A stretch of 64,000 nucleotides of DNA from Baylisascaris procyonis (taxonomy: Eukaryota; Nematoda; Chromadorea; Rhabditida; Ascarididae), in assembly GCA_037389465.1 (NCBI GenBank), contig JAZARR010000153.1, positions 8,140,501 through 8,204,500 on the forward strand, given 5' to 3'. Every line of letters begins with the position of its first letter. The stretch's first letter is position 1. Both the position numbers and the translations under genes were made by a program. Below, one piece after another: positions 38,728 through 50,715 of this stretch. The notes beneath the pieces are model-generated. The model searched no databases, was not told where the DNA came from, and saw nothing but the letters and a program-made list of their open reading frames with translations.

Positions 38728-41700
38728 CTAACCCCCATAATTGCAACACTAGAAAGCTTTCAGGCATTTCCACAAGGCAGTTCATTATTTCCAGCAGTTC
38801 GTCCCCTCACTAATTCGTTCCCAGGCACTACCACACATCCTGAAACGTCGGCTTTCAGTGCTGAACAAGTTAGCATCTCTTTTTTCAATCCTAATCTTTT
38901 AATTTTGTGGATTTTTCAATTCATTCGAAAATTAAATCATTGGCTTGAGTCACTATCACTATTCAATCATGTACCGGAAGCGATATTATAATGCCAAGTT
39001 TCATATCAACTGAAGATATGCGTTTAATTCTCTTCAAGATTTGGCTACTTTCTTAGCTATTTCGTTTGCTTATCACTTTTTATAAGTCATTGATTAAAAA
39101 ATGTTTTTTCTTGCTTCTTTTATTGCTTATACGAGAAAAATATTTGCGAAAATATATAAATCTATTATCATTGACTCTTACTTAAGTCTTTATTGCTTAG
39201 AACTTCATACTTTCTTAATTATAAAAGAGGTATTCGCTTCATTTATCATTCGTATATTTAAAACATTAAATTATTTATTTCCCTTAAAAAATTTCAACTT
39301 CTTATTCACAAATAATTTCTCTCAAATTTTGCTGCTCATCGTTTTTTTTTCAAAATCTGATTTAGAAAAAGGCCAAGTGATAAAATTTTTGAGAGTTTTA
39401 AACTATCTGAAATGTTTTTTTTTCAACTAATATGAAATTTAACTTCAGATTTATGGCAAAAGAAGGATATAGTGATAAGGATAAAATAAGGATTAAATAG
39501 TGATGCTTATCGTCTTATGAAAAATTCTATTGAATCTAGCTGATTAAAAAAAAAAATTTTTTTTTTCACTTAGGATATCATTTACTACTATCGGCTATTC
39601 GCTATTTGTTAGCTACTCTTGAGATGTATTGGTGTATTGCCGACATATTACATCACTAAAATAGCTAACCGAATGTGCGTACACGTTAGAGATGTCTTGA
39701 TAGCACATGCCCTAATATCCTCTTATATTGATTTTTCTTAAGTAGCACAATTGCTTGTCTTACATTCGTACATCATCAAGCTTAAATTTCTATATCTAAC
39801 TTTCTCATCATTATATCTAGCTTATTCATATCAAAATTTTTTGTATATTTTCAGATAATTTTTTAAAAATGAGCGCTTATAAAGCAATGAATATAGAATA
39901 TGGTTGTGGAATGTTATATATAAGGATACCATAGAAATAATGAATTCGATCCATTCCAAATTGCGCTCTGATATGGAATATTCCTTGCATAAAAGTGCTC
40001 ATCTCTTGTGTTATTGAAGTTAAATATTTTCTAGCCCATTGAATATATTCATATATTCATGTATTCTTGCTAAGGAATGGTATGTAGAAGAAAGCAACTT
40101 GTTAATGCATCACAAACTATTATAAAATATTGTATCCTTCTCACGCATCTTAGCCAATTAACATGTGTAAAACTGATTACAAGTGATCATATCAATGCAT
40201 ATCATATGACTATAATATGCGCAAGCTTTTGTTTATCTCTTATATCCCCTCATTTCAATCTGCAATTGAATTTTGGATACGCATGATATGCTTTATTTAA
40301 TCGTTCTTATCATTTTCTCCATCAACTTTCGATTTATTCGTCAGCTAACTAAGAAAAAATTTCATTATTTAATTTTGTACTAAATGATTTTATGCAATTT
40401 CCATATAGCTCAATTGCATTTTTAACAATCGATTTGCAAATAGTACAAATTTTTACGTCTTTTTATCAAAACAAATTTTTTGTGGAAAATTTGCATGAGC
40501 GTGTTAATCGTGTTGAAGTTTGGCTCCGTAAATTTGAATATTTTATTGTTTGATTTCAAATAATGAGAGCAGTTGATTTAATAAGCGAAATTATAAAAGT
40601 ATCTATTGTGGTAGATCATTAGATATGGTTCTTCAACCATTTTGAAGATCCGTTTTTTTAAATTTAGAAGATGAAAGCTATCAAAAATTTCATTGATTTT
40701 ATTAGATGAGAATGTGGCGATTATTAAAAAAATTTTGTTCAGAAAACCAATGAAGAGAAGAGCCATCTAATGAAAGAAAAAAAAGTTATATGAGAATTTG
40801 ATCAAACTTGGTGCTATATATTAATCTACTTTTTATCTATCGTATTTATCTGTATCGATTGAAATCTCAAAACGTTGTCTTTGAGTAATTCGTTTAGTAC
40901 TTTGGGAAAAATTTGCTAAACTGATATCCATTGATGTCCACGTAAAGTGATATCCATTCAAGGTATTCATTTCAAAATAATGCACCGTGTGCTTTTTCGT
41001 ATATACCGTAAGGGCACCAACGTTTCTTTTTTGTTATTTTCTTATAGATTTAGATTTTCGCTTATACAATTAAATTACTTTTACACAACTATATCAATAA
41101 CTGTAGTAGTTTAGCTGATAATTACTGGCCCAGAAATCTGCTATGCCCGTGTTCTATTAAACTTCCTTTAGTTTATTTTCATTTTATTGTTTCAAACAGT
41201 TTTCTTTGCAGTAATTCTATCAACAGTGATCTGTCATTAATAAGTCTATCTCATGCATAGGACGCTTTAATGTCATTGAAGCAAAGAAATCGTTTAAATC
41301 ATATAGCCATAGTCGGCTTTGAAGACCTTGTAATAGAAACTTAGCTTTGATAAAATCCGGTAATTTTTCCTTATTTCTTGGATTGTGTAATAAAATTTTC
41401 GAGCATATTTTAAGCCTAATAAAGTTCTTTATAGATAGATGAAGAATTACCAAAATTTGCACTCATGTTAAGAGTTTATTTGAAGAAAAATAAGTGGATG
41501 TTTTGAAGGTACCAAAAAGAAATTTTTGTTTGAATGTTATTGAGGCCTATGAGAGTCCTATCAAATTTCGTTTCAATTTTGCGTGTATAATTTAAAAAAT
41601 ATATATATATTTCTACAAGTAATATAAAACAATGCCATTCAATAAACGCTATATTGTTAAGTATTATGCCTATAGATGAATGATGCAATTATTTTGTTGA

Positions 41701-44700
41701 TGAATATTTGAAGGGCTTATTTTAAGCAATATATCTTCGGCCATAGATCGAAATTTTTTAATCGACAATTATGCTTACATCCTCGATAAAAATTTGCATC
41801 ATTCAGAATAGATCATAAAAGCAGTGGAGATCTAAATTCCACTTGTATTTGCCTCTTTATTAAACATAACATATATAAGGTAACTATTGAAATGACAACG
41901 TTGATTGATCGAATAGAGCGAATGTTGGCCAATCTTTAGAACTGCTCGGCTTATGATTGATCTACATGGTGAAAAGAATAGTGGCCTGAATAAGGTGGCG
42001 AATTTCCTAGCGTACTTTCGAGATTGTTAGACATCAGCCAAGAGTGGAGGCTTTGTGATCTAGTCAACGATGAGGTGGTGGGAAATCTAGCAAATGCCAT
42101 AGTTCATAAACAAGAACTAGGCAGCTAAATTATATGACTGAAACTTGTTCGACTTTTTTAAAGTTGTTTTAGATGAGTTTCCTTTACGTTAACGAACAAG
42201 GTGGACAATCTACTTAATATTTAAAATATATGGTTTTTTAGAGTTATTTAATTCCGGAATCTCAAGAGAGGCAATGACAGAAAGATGCGCGACAGATTTA
42301 TGCATAAATTCAAAACGGAATGGCGACACTTGCGCCACTGCTGAATCCTTGTTGAATGTGCTCGTTGTAAATGTAAATTTATGATCGGAATCAACAAGAA
42401 AGTAGTCACTTTTTTTTTACTTTCTTGATTTAAATTTTTGCTTTCGTTTATTTTGATGCTACCGCATTATCACATCATCATAGAAGTGGTGCTTTTAGAT
42501 TGTTAAAGTATGTGAGCAACTCGAAGAGGCGGGCAATGTCGAACGACTCGCTGCGTAAGTATCCATCATTACTGATGGCTTTTAAAGATTTTTTCGTTTG
42601 TGACAATGTTGTGAGATGGTGCATCAATAGGCTTAAATTTATCATGCTCTTCCATGCCTTATTTTTGTCGGTAACGAATGAGTTTGAGAGAATTTTGAAT
42701 TTCTGGCACAATGACCTCAAATTTATAGGAGGTTATTGCTAAGCAGTTGAATTTTATGCATTTTCACAGTTACACCTGCTTTGATTTCGGGTTTATCTGT
42801 TAAGCTTATGTCGGATATTTTTTCTGTTTGAATTCAGTATACTGACTTAAAATATAATTGATAGTGGCCAGATATGCATTAGCGGTGAAATTCCTATAGT
42901 CTTTTCGGAGCAGTTGCTCAAATATCGAGATATATTTATGTTGTCAACTGTTTTCATCTTTGTTATACAACTATATAATCTGGATTTCTTACAAATCAAG
43001 CGGAACTTCTTGAATAAGTTGATTATGTCCTCATCTTTGTCAATCCTGTGATCAAAAGAAACCTGAGTTTTAGCTAGTTTCTTAGATTTGAGCTAGAGAA
43101 ACTGGTATTATAGATACACATCATCCCTTCTGCTTTACTAAACAGAAGGTATGGTAGTTTTCTTAAGAATAGACTTGCACAGACATTATTGCTAACACTT
43201 GCTGAATAATAGCTTCATTCAGTATAGAATAGACTAATTCAAACCTGTCAACGATAGGGAAGAGAGGATAATGTTTAGATTGAGTGGCACTTTATCGACT
43301 AACCACTGAATATCGTAATAACAATCAAAAAGAGAGTTCATAACTTTATTGAGAAAGCTTAAATTATTGTATCAATTTGCTCCTCTTCCGGTTTTAGAAT
43401 TTTTCTGATGATACTGATTCAACAAAATATGCTACTAATTTATGAAATAGTTCTAGTTATTAATTTTAAATTTTCAGCTTAAATTTTTGGCAAAAAAATT
43501 CATGTCTATTAACTATATTTTTATTAATTTCTATTCTCTAGTACCTACAATACCTGCCTATGAACCTATAATTAATTGTAATTTAAAAAAATTTTTTTTC
43601 GAGATTAAATTATGAAAATTTTTTCCAGGTTTCTTTGGACAGTCACACATCAACCGTATGGTGAAGAAGTAAGCAATGTACTACGAGCACATGAATCGGT
43701 TCTCAGGGCTAAAGCATTAGTTTGCTTTCATATGGGAAATTTTCAAGAAATGTATCGCATTCTTGAATCGCATAAATTTAAAAATGGTTCGCATAGTAAA
43801 TTACAAGCGATGTGGCAAGAGGCACATTATCAAGAAGCCGAAAAACTACGTGGAAGGTTATTATTGATTTTATTTATTTATTGCTAATTTTATTTGATTA
43901 TTTGTTAGCATTTATTTATTGTTTCATAAGAATAGATCATTTGATATAATTGCTACTTGAATAATTTAATTAAATGTATGAGGTAATGGCATATTTAAAA
44001 TGCGAATTTGTCGTAGACTTTTACCTACTTAATTCTTAACAATTTCAGATTCTGTACTAGGTATGATGAGTAGTTGAGCTAACTATTAGCCTACGGTTCT
44101 CTTTGTCATTTCAACAGCATTCGATTGGAATAAGGTTGGATGGGGGAGGAAAAAAAGAACCAAAGATAAGAAAGAGGGCAGTTTTCAATTTAAAAAATGC
44201 CTTGCAATAATTTTTCTATAATTTGCATAGTAATTAATGATTTCATCGATAATTTTCCTTCTTTATATCGTTATAATTATATATATTACAAAAGATAGAA
44301 TAATATGCTAATTTGTTTCCTTCTTTATTTTTTTCTAACATTTTCGAAGCAATATTTGTCATTTTAGCTTTCATATATGCATTCCTATTCAATGAGAGCA
44401 TATTGATGGGAAAATATATAATAGATAAATAGATTGCATAGCGAATTGAGATGATAAAATAGCCACTAGTTTTTTTTTTTGCTTGCATTCATGGTTGGAC
44501 GCCTCTTTAAGCGATTCTCTTCAAAGGGCTAACAACATCTATACGGTAGTGTAGTGAATATGTCATCAATGCTAAGTGGCGTCTCTCGAGAGCGAGCGAT
44601 GAGCCCCCTGGTTGATTTTCCCTTTTCAATAGTTGAAGAGCTTCTAAAGCAAACGCATCCACACTCTTTCCGTTTCGTTTCACGCAACATTCAAAAATAT

Positions 44701-47700
44701 GCGACACGATCGTATCACCTCTATCGAATAACATCGTTTATCACACTAAAATTCTCTCACGATATAATTTCGTCAATTAAATGATTTCAATTTTGAAATA
44801 ATTTATTGCATTTTTATTATTTTAATGCATATTATTTATTATATTATTTAATTATATATTATCACAGATTATATCATCTGATGCTAAGTTGAATCTATGA
44901 ATCGATGAATCCATAAGGAACAATATGCTTGAATATTGAGTGTTTCATAGAGAATATGATTCCCATATAATTGAGTAATATTTTACTAATATAAAAATTG
45001 CATTTAGGCCTCTAGGTCCAGTTGATAAATATCGTGTTCGCAAGAAGTATCCAATGCCACGTACAATTTGGGATGGTGAACAAAAGACGCATTGCTTCAA
45101 GGAGCGTACAAGGTTTGTGAATTTTAAACTTTGCTCATATCTTTTATTATATTTCAGCTTAATTTCATTAATGATAGTGGGCTTAATCAGCTCTTTCGAG
45201 CATTTATTCAGCATTCAATTAGGTAAAGCAATTCATTCAATCGGCTTCACATCAAAATTGTAATGACATTTTTATTGAATATTTCTATTATTTTAAACGC
45301 ACCAATTTAGAGTAATATTCTAAGCTATAAAAAAATGTTTATTATAGGTCATTATTACGAGAATGGTATTTGCAAGATCCATATCCGAATCCAAGTAAAA
45401 AGAAGGAATTAGCATCAAAAACTGGCTTAACTGCAATGCAAGTTGGAAATTGGTTCAAGAATCGACGTCAACGAGATCGTGCAGCTGCTGCAAAAAACAA
45501 GTAACACATTAATATATATTCTAAAAGAGACCAATTCTTAGTATATAACTTCTATATTCGATTTAATTCACCACTATTGACAGCTGAATAATTTTCCAAC
45601 TTGCGTTTAAAACTGCTGATCAAATAAGGACTAAGCAATTGCTTGAATAGATCAAACGGGGTGGATGATGGTGGATAGCATATTTTCGAACGTGATTCTT
45701 GGGCTAAGTGAAATATTTGAGTGTGCATTTTCTATTTAGATGAATTTTATAAGTACTAATCCATTACTATAATAAAAGAATATCCATGAAATAATAAATC
45801 AATATTTAAAATCGTTTGGTCTTTTATTTTATTCAATCTTCAAGGCAGTTTGTAATTATATGGGAAAAAAATATACATATATACGTCCCACCATTATTTC
45901 TGCATCATCGTTCATCATACTTCAATCATCAAATATATTCCTAAAGCACAATTAGACGTTTCATCTTTGACTTTCATTGGCGTGATGATCTCCTTTGTTT
46001 CATTACTTGCCTTCAGCAAACACTTAGATCAGCTAACGTAAAAAGGGTATCACATTTATATCTATGTTGATCACTACTTTGAACTAGAATACAGCATAGT
46101 GCGCTAATGTTGTAATTTTTTTCTGAAATATTTAAATTTAATTAAATCGTTGCATAGGATAATTTCCTCGCACTTGAGTTTCTTATAGAGTGGCTCATCA
46201 TTGAAACTTATTCGTAAATTTGTTGTTCTCATCCCACTTCACACATCAAGTCACACTAATAGCAGCATCTTGTGAGGGTGCAAGAGAGGTGTATGATGAA
46301 AACCAGTTGTGCGCAAAGGCCTTGAACGCTACTTTTCGCCCTCTCTAAGCCATTGGCACGCTCATTTCTGCTCCTCACTTACTGCTTACTCTTTAATCAT
46401 ACTCTGACGCTATCATTAGAGTTTTAACCGGAAGTCAAGTAATCTGCGATCCTCAGAAATCGTCGTCGTCGTCGTCGTCGTCTTGATGCGAATAGACCCG
46501 CTTTTGTGAAGTACGTATTTATTGCACAAAGTAATGATATCGATGTTCTCAACTATGTTATGCGCGAAAAATACGAAATACATCTATATATGATGCATTG
46601 GTGCGAAAAATTCATGAATTCGCTCTTTAGTGGACGAATTGCGTTGAAACGCCTTTTTTTTTTGCGCGAAAATATGAACGACTGTTGTTTTTCTCGTCGT
46701 GATGCATCATTGCCGAAAGAGCGAATATCGGCCAGTTGAATGCTATTGTGGGAGAATTTCATTTGTTTCTTTTTTGGCGAAAAAAGTCTTTGAAAAAAAT
46801 GCTTGCAATGCTTGTTAATAGAATATATAATGTTGATAAAATAAAAGTTGAAAAAAAAAATTGCAAAAAAAGCAATAAGATATATGCTAGTTTATAAAAC
46901 GGTATTCATAATAGTTCTACTAAAATTTTCGCAACTAAATAACACAATCTTGTGTTATCCTATGGAATTTAACACTACATTGTGTTAATTAATATTGCTG
47001 TTTTTCTGGCAAATGGTCTGGATTTAACAATAATGCGTCACTTATTTCGAGTTATATTTCATCTAAAATTTATTTTTGAAAGATTTCTTTTGCTTCCACG
47101 GATAGCAGATAAATATATTTTAAAAAAAATTGTTTTCTCTTGTTCAAGGAAAAGCATGAATTCATTTTTGAGATCGGAACTCTTAACTGTTTCTCAGCCT
47201 AAGGCATTGAAATTTTGTGGAAACTTTTTATAGATTTGTCTACTACGATGGCATATCTACTTTTTTTTTAAACAAGTCACTCATTGATCTACTGCTGTAA
47301 AATTTGCAGATGATTTATCTCCCACTTTGATTAAGGTAGAGAAATTTTTTGCGAACATATAAAGGATATTTTGCTGTAGCATATTAAATTTTAGCACATT
47401 ATATGTATAGCATATCGTAGAGCAAACTCGTCGAAAATTTTCTATTTCCGTTTAAAAATCCCTTAAAAATTTTTGCAAATTTGGAAAATTCATCTAACTC
47501 GGTGTCCTATATAGTCGCAACTTAAGAATTACTCTACCCGTCCAGAAATCATTCACATTTTAGAAGTTTCTTCATCTTAAAGATTAATTTTTTTCATCGC
47601 TAATTTTCATATTCATCTATAAAATTCTCACTAATAGCATTAAAGTTTTTAAGTTTTTTTGCTACGGGTATGAATTTCTTCAATATTTTTTAAAGTTTTT

Positions 47701-50570
47701 TGTCAGAATAAAATTCATACCAAATAAAATAGAATGCCACAAGCACAAACAAAAATCAAAATCTCTATTCTGTATATAATGTTAGAGCACTCCATATGAT
47801 CGAACTTTATCGCCGAAATTGATTGATTTTTGAATGATTAATTGCAATAACATTCAAGCTCAGAATCTGTTTCAACGCCCCTATTGCATAGAAAATATAA
47901 AAGAAAGAAATCAAATAAGCACAAAAAAATTTATAAATATTCAACCATCAAAGATGCGAAAAAAACGCCTTAAATGCATACTCTAACATATAAAATTGAG
48001 TAATGCATAATAAATCTATGTAAAGTTTATTTCCGCCGTAATAATGCATAAATTTGACTGCTAAAATGTATTCTATATATGTCAAGGGAATTGTTACAGC
48101 GAAATGAAGGGGGGATAGGGTTTTCCTGAAATTGTATATATAAAGGAGGAAAAACTTAACATTTGCACCAAAAATTTGACCTGAATTTAGATCTCGTTAA
48201 CCTCAGCGATCATTGACCTAAAATTCTGCTAATTATATTTTCCTCTTCATCAATTTTTCAAGAAAACTCACTTAGAAAGTTGAATCTTTGTTTTATGGAT
48301 ACCGTATCAGTTACACATCGATTGAATGCTACCGTAGTTGTGAGATGGGACGCTTGTCAAATTTGACATCAAAACGGCTCGCATTACACTAATACGCATC
48401 GCATCGTTCATTGATTCGTTGCTGTGTGTAGGATGTGCGTTGCGGTTCCCACTAATTGACGATGAAGAGAGAGAGAGAGGGGGTTGAACCGCTATGACGC
48501 GTCGCATGGATCGTTTAGCAATCAAGGAAATGGCAATGCCGATCCACGTTTACGCCTATCATAACATGTCTCATCGAAATGTTTATTGTCTGCATCAATA
48601 TGCTATTCGCATCTTTTTCTCTCTCTCCTTCTCTCTCTTTATCTCTTTTTATTATTCACTGAGTGTTCTCTCTAATTCTATGATATGGTTGGAAAATTTG
48701 TGCTAGTCTATAACAAAAGAGACAAAGCGGCGATAACGAAATTTTGTGGATGGGCCAATTTGGACGATTTGTATAGCTCTCCGATCATAACGTATATGTT
48801 GATTTTGATGGCCATTCGATGATTTATCAAATATAACACATAAATCCTCGATAAATGCAGTCTTGATTTAAATGATACAACACTATTAAATTGACACCTG
48901 TTTTTAGTGTGATACAGATTGTCGAGTACACAATTCAATAATTATAAAAATTTTTGAAAAATTTCTTCCATAACTTTTTAATTCAGTAAAAAATTTTCCC
49001 ATAGAATTAGATCAAAGCTCTTTTTTTTGCTCTTTATTAATATATAAATCCATCATAGAGAATGGAAGCGGAGGGGGCCACATATGACCGAATATTTTAA
49101 TCGATGGACTCTCAAATATTGCTATGATATTGACATAAGACTTTAATGTAGGTGTGTATTTACTAAATATGCAAATTAATTGACTAAGTAATATGCAAAT
49201 AAATTTAGTGAAATTTATCAACACTTAATTGTTGAATAAATGCATATAATGTTGATTACAATAGAACTACTATTTCTTATGTTTATAATGCATGAATGAA
49301 TTTCTCTATCGTTGAGACATTAACGAATAATGCACTCACTTAACTTGCCCATTAGAATATTTCTGAATATCGAAGTAATTGGTTAGCTTTGTTGCTTTTA
49401 TTGCCTTATGGCGTTTTATGCATCACTTCACAACAAATCACCGAAACGTTTGTCTAAATATGGCTATCCTCAAATGAGCGTGATATCCATTAGCGATATC
49501 TTTTGCCTCATATGTAAATTCATTCCGCTTCAATGTCTGTAACATTTATATGCTTGGCATGTTTTTAGATACTATAAATTCAACGTTTTAGTGCTCTTTT
49601 CTCAGAGCTGAATTGTGATTGTTTTACAATACGCTAATATCATCGCAATATTATTACTAGTTCTTGTAAAAAATAATGCTATTAGTTATATTTGATGAGT
49701 TTTTAAGCGTCTACAAGTATGATTTATGTCGAATATCGAGATTTTTAAGATTGCTTATCTTCAAAATGTTACAATATATACGATTAAACTAAATATTTTA
49801 GTCTATGGCTTAAATTCTTCGCACAATATCGTTGAGGTATTTGAAATCGGTTTAGTTTTTTTTTAATATAATTTCTTCGGAATTTTCTAGGTAGTAACGT
49901 TTTCCCATTTTTAAAATCCTTAATTTCAGAACTTACGCTCTTTGCATATTTTGTGACTAATTCACCAAATCCGATTTATTTTTTTAGAGCAAATGGCTTG
50001 GATAACACTGACAAGAAGAGTCCACGATCCGAAAACTCAGATGATTCAGAAATGGAGGAAGATGAAATATTGGAGAGTTCAATGACCGACTCACCAACCC
50101 CAGAAGAAGAGAAGCCACGCGATTTGACAGCAAAAAAGGAGCCACCACGAGAAACAGCTTTTAGCTCGTTTGACCCAGTGCATTTTGATCCATTGCGGCT
50201 TCTCATGAACCCATCATTAAATCCGGCCCTCAATCCCGCACTTAACCCGTTGCTGAATCAAGCAGCAATGCTAAACTTTCAACAACAAATCGCTAGGCAA
50301 TTGCCTACTCCACCAGTAACACCGTCGAATGCGCCGAAGCGATCCAAGTTAATGATCGATGAAATCCTCAACTTGAAATCAACGCCGTCAGTGAGCGAAT
50401 CGCCGGCCGACGTTTCACCTGCAATAACCGAATCGTCAATAAGTGGTAGCGAGTCACCACGAAATGCCGCTTCGCAGACACTTGTCGATAAAAGCAAAGA
50501 ACGGAAAGCAGTTGAAGTGTCACAAATTACAGCCGAAACTTCACTCGAGAAAGTCTCACAATCTTGCTGA
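38157..50570 (+). CDS. ceh-32: Six3/6-class homeobox transcription factor (ceh-32 / optix / SIX3-SIX6 orthologue), 7 exons
   Basis: Nuclear DNA-binding regulator of anterior and eye/head development in animals. Exons: 38157-38219, 38764-38868, 42499-42554, 43629-43856, 45008-45112, 45348-45500, 49988-50570; all GT-AG and in phase, 430 aa. The SIX domain runs from about [20 protein letters not shown] (residue 52 on) to about 165 and includes [20 protein letters not shown]. The homeodomain is about 174-233, with [10 protein letters not shown] at 221-230 and the Lys typical of Six proteins at position 50. [20 protein letters not shown] is the Six3/6 form. The tail has an acidic [15 protein letters not shown] segment and [14 protein letters not shown], both like C. 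elegans CEH-32 as I remember it. Exon 1 is least sure: it rests on an in-phase ATG, a CAG/GTATAT donor and resemblance of the junction ([16 protein letters not shown]) to CEH-32. Residue 75 is Ala where Six proteins usually have Arg before FLW. Confidence 0.92.
38692..38725. repeat. (AT)n microsatellite in Six intron 1
   Basis: About 17 AT units, ending 38 bases before the exon 2 acceptor. Confidence 0.95.
38869..42498 (+). other. Six gene intron 2 (3.6 kb)
   Basis: Non-coding between the exons that flank the start of the SIX domain. AT-rich, no nested gene supported. The ORF 39101-39430 (109 codons, Phe/Leu/Ile-rich) reflects T-rich sequence rather than a protein. Confidence 0.7.
45501..49987 (+). 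other. Six gene intron 6 (4.5 kb)
   Basis: Separates the homeodomain exon from the C-terminal exon. It contains a TCG trinucleotide repeat and two patches richer in G+C (46240-46500 and 48330-48560) that could be regulatory. No nested gene is supported. Confidence 0.65.
46460..46483. repeat. (TCG)8 trinucleotide repeat
   Basis: Eight TCG units within the last intron of the Six gene, unusual in this AT-rich sequence. Confidence 0.9.
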
Positions 50571-50705
50571 TTTATTCGTATGCCAATTTATCAGTTGTTT
50601 AACACTCAGTTCAACAAAAAATTGATGCTTGCCAATCGTAATAGAAATTAAATGAAAGAAAATTAGCGCTAATTTTTGATTTAAGAATTCTTTTGAAAAA
50701 AAAAA

Positions 50706-50715
50706 AATAAATAAA
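50706..50715 (+). terminator. Tandem AATAAA poly(A) signals of the Six gene
   Basis: Two overlapping AATAAA hexamers lie 136 bases after the Six stop codon, a plausible 3' end for the transcript. Confidence 0.5.

Noticed and set aside
38674..38763. Treating the ATG at 38674 as the start of Six exon 2
   Set aside because: The frame would run through the TA repeat. A good TTTCAG acceptor at 38758-38763 and an in-phase upstream exon fit better.
42500..42742. 80-codon + ORF
   Set aside because: Wrong frame over the real 56-base Six exon at 42499-42554.
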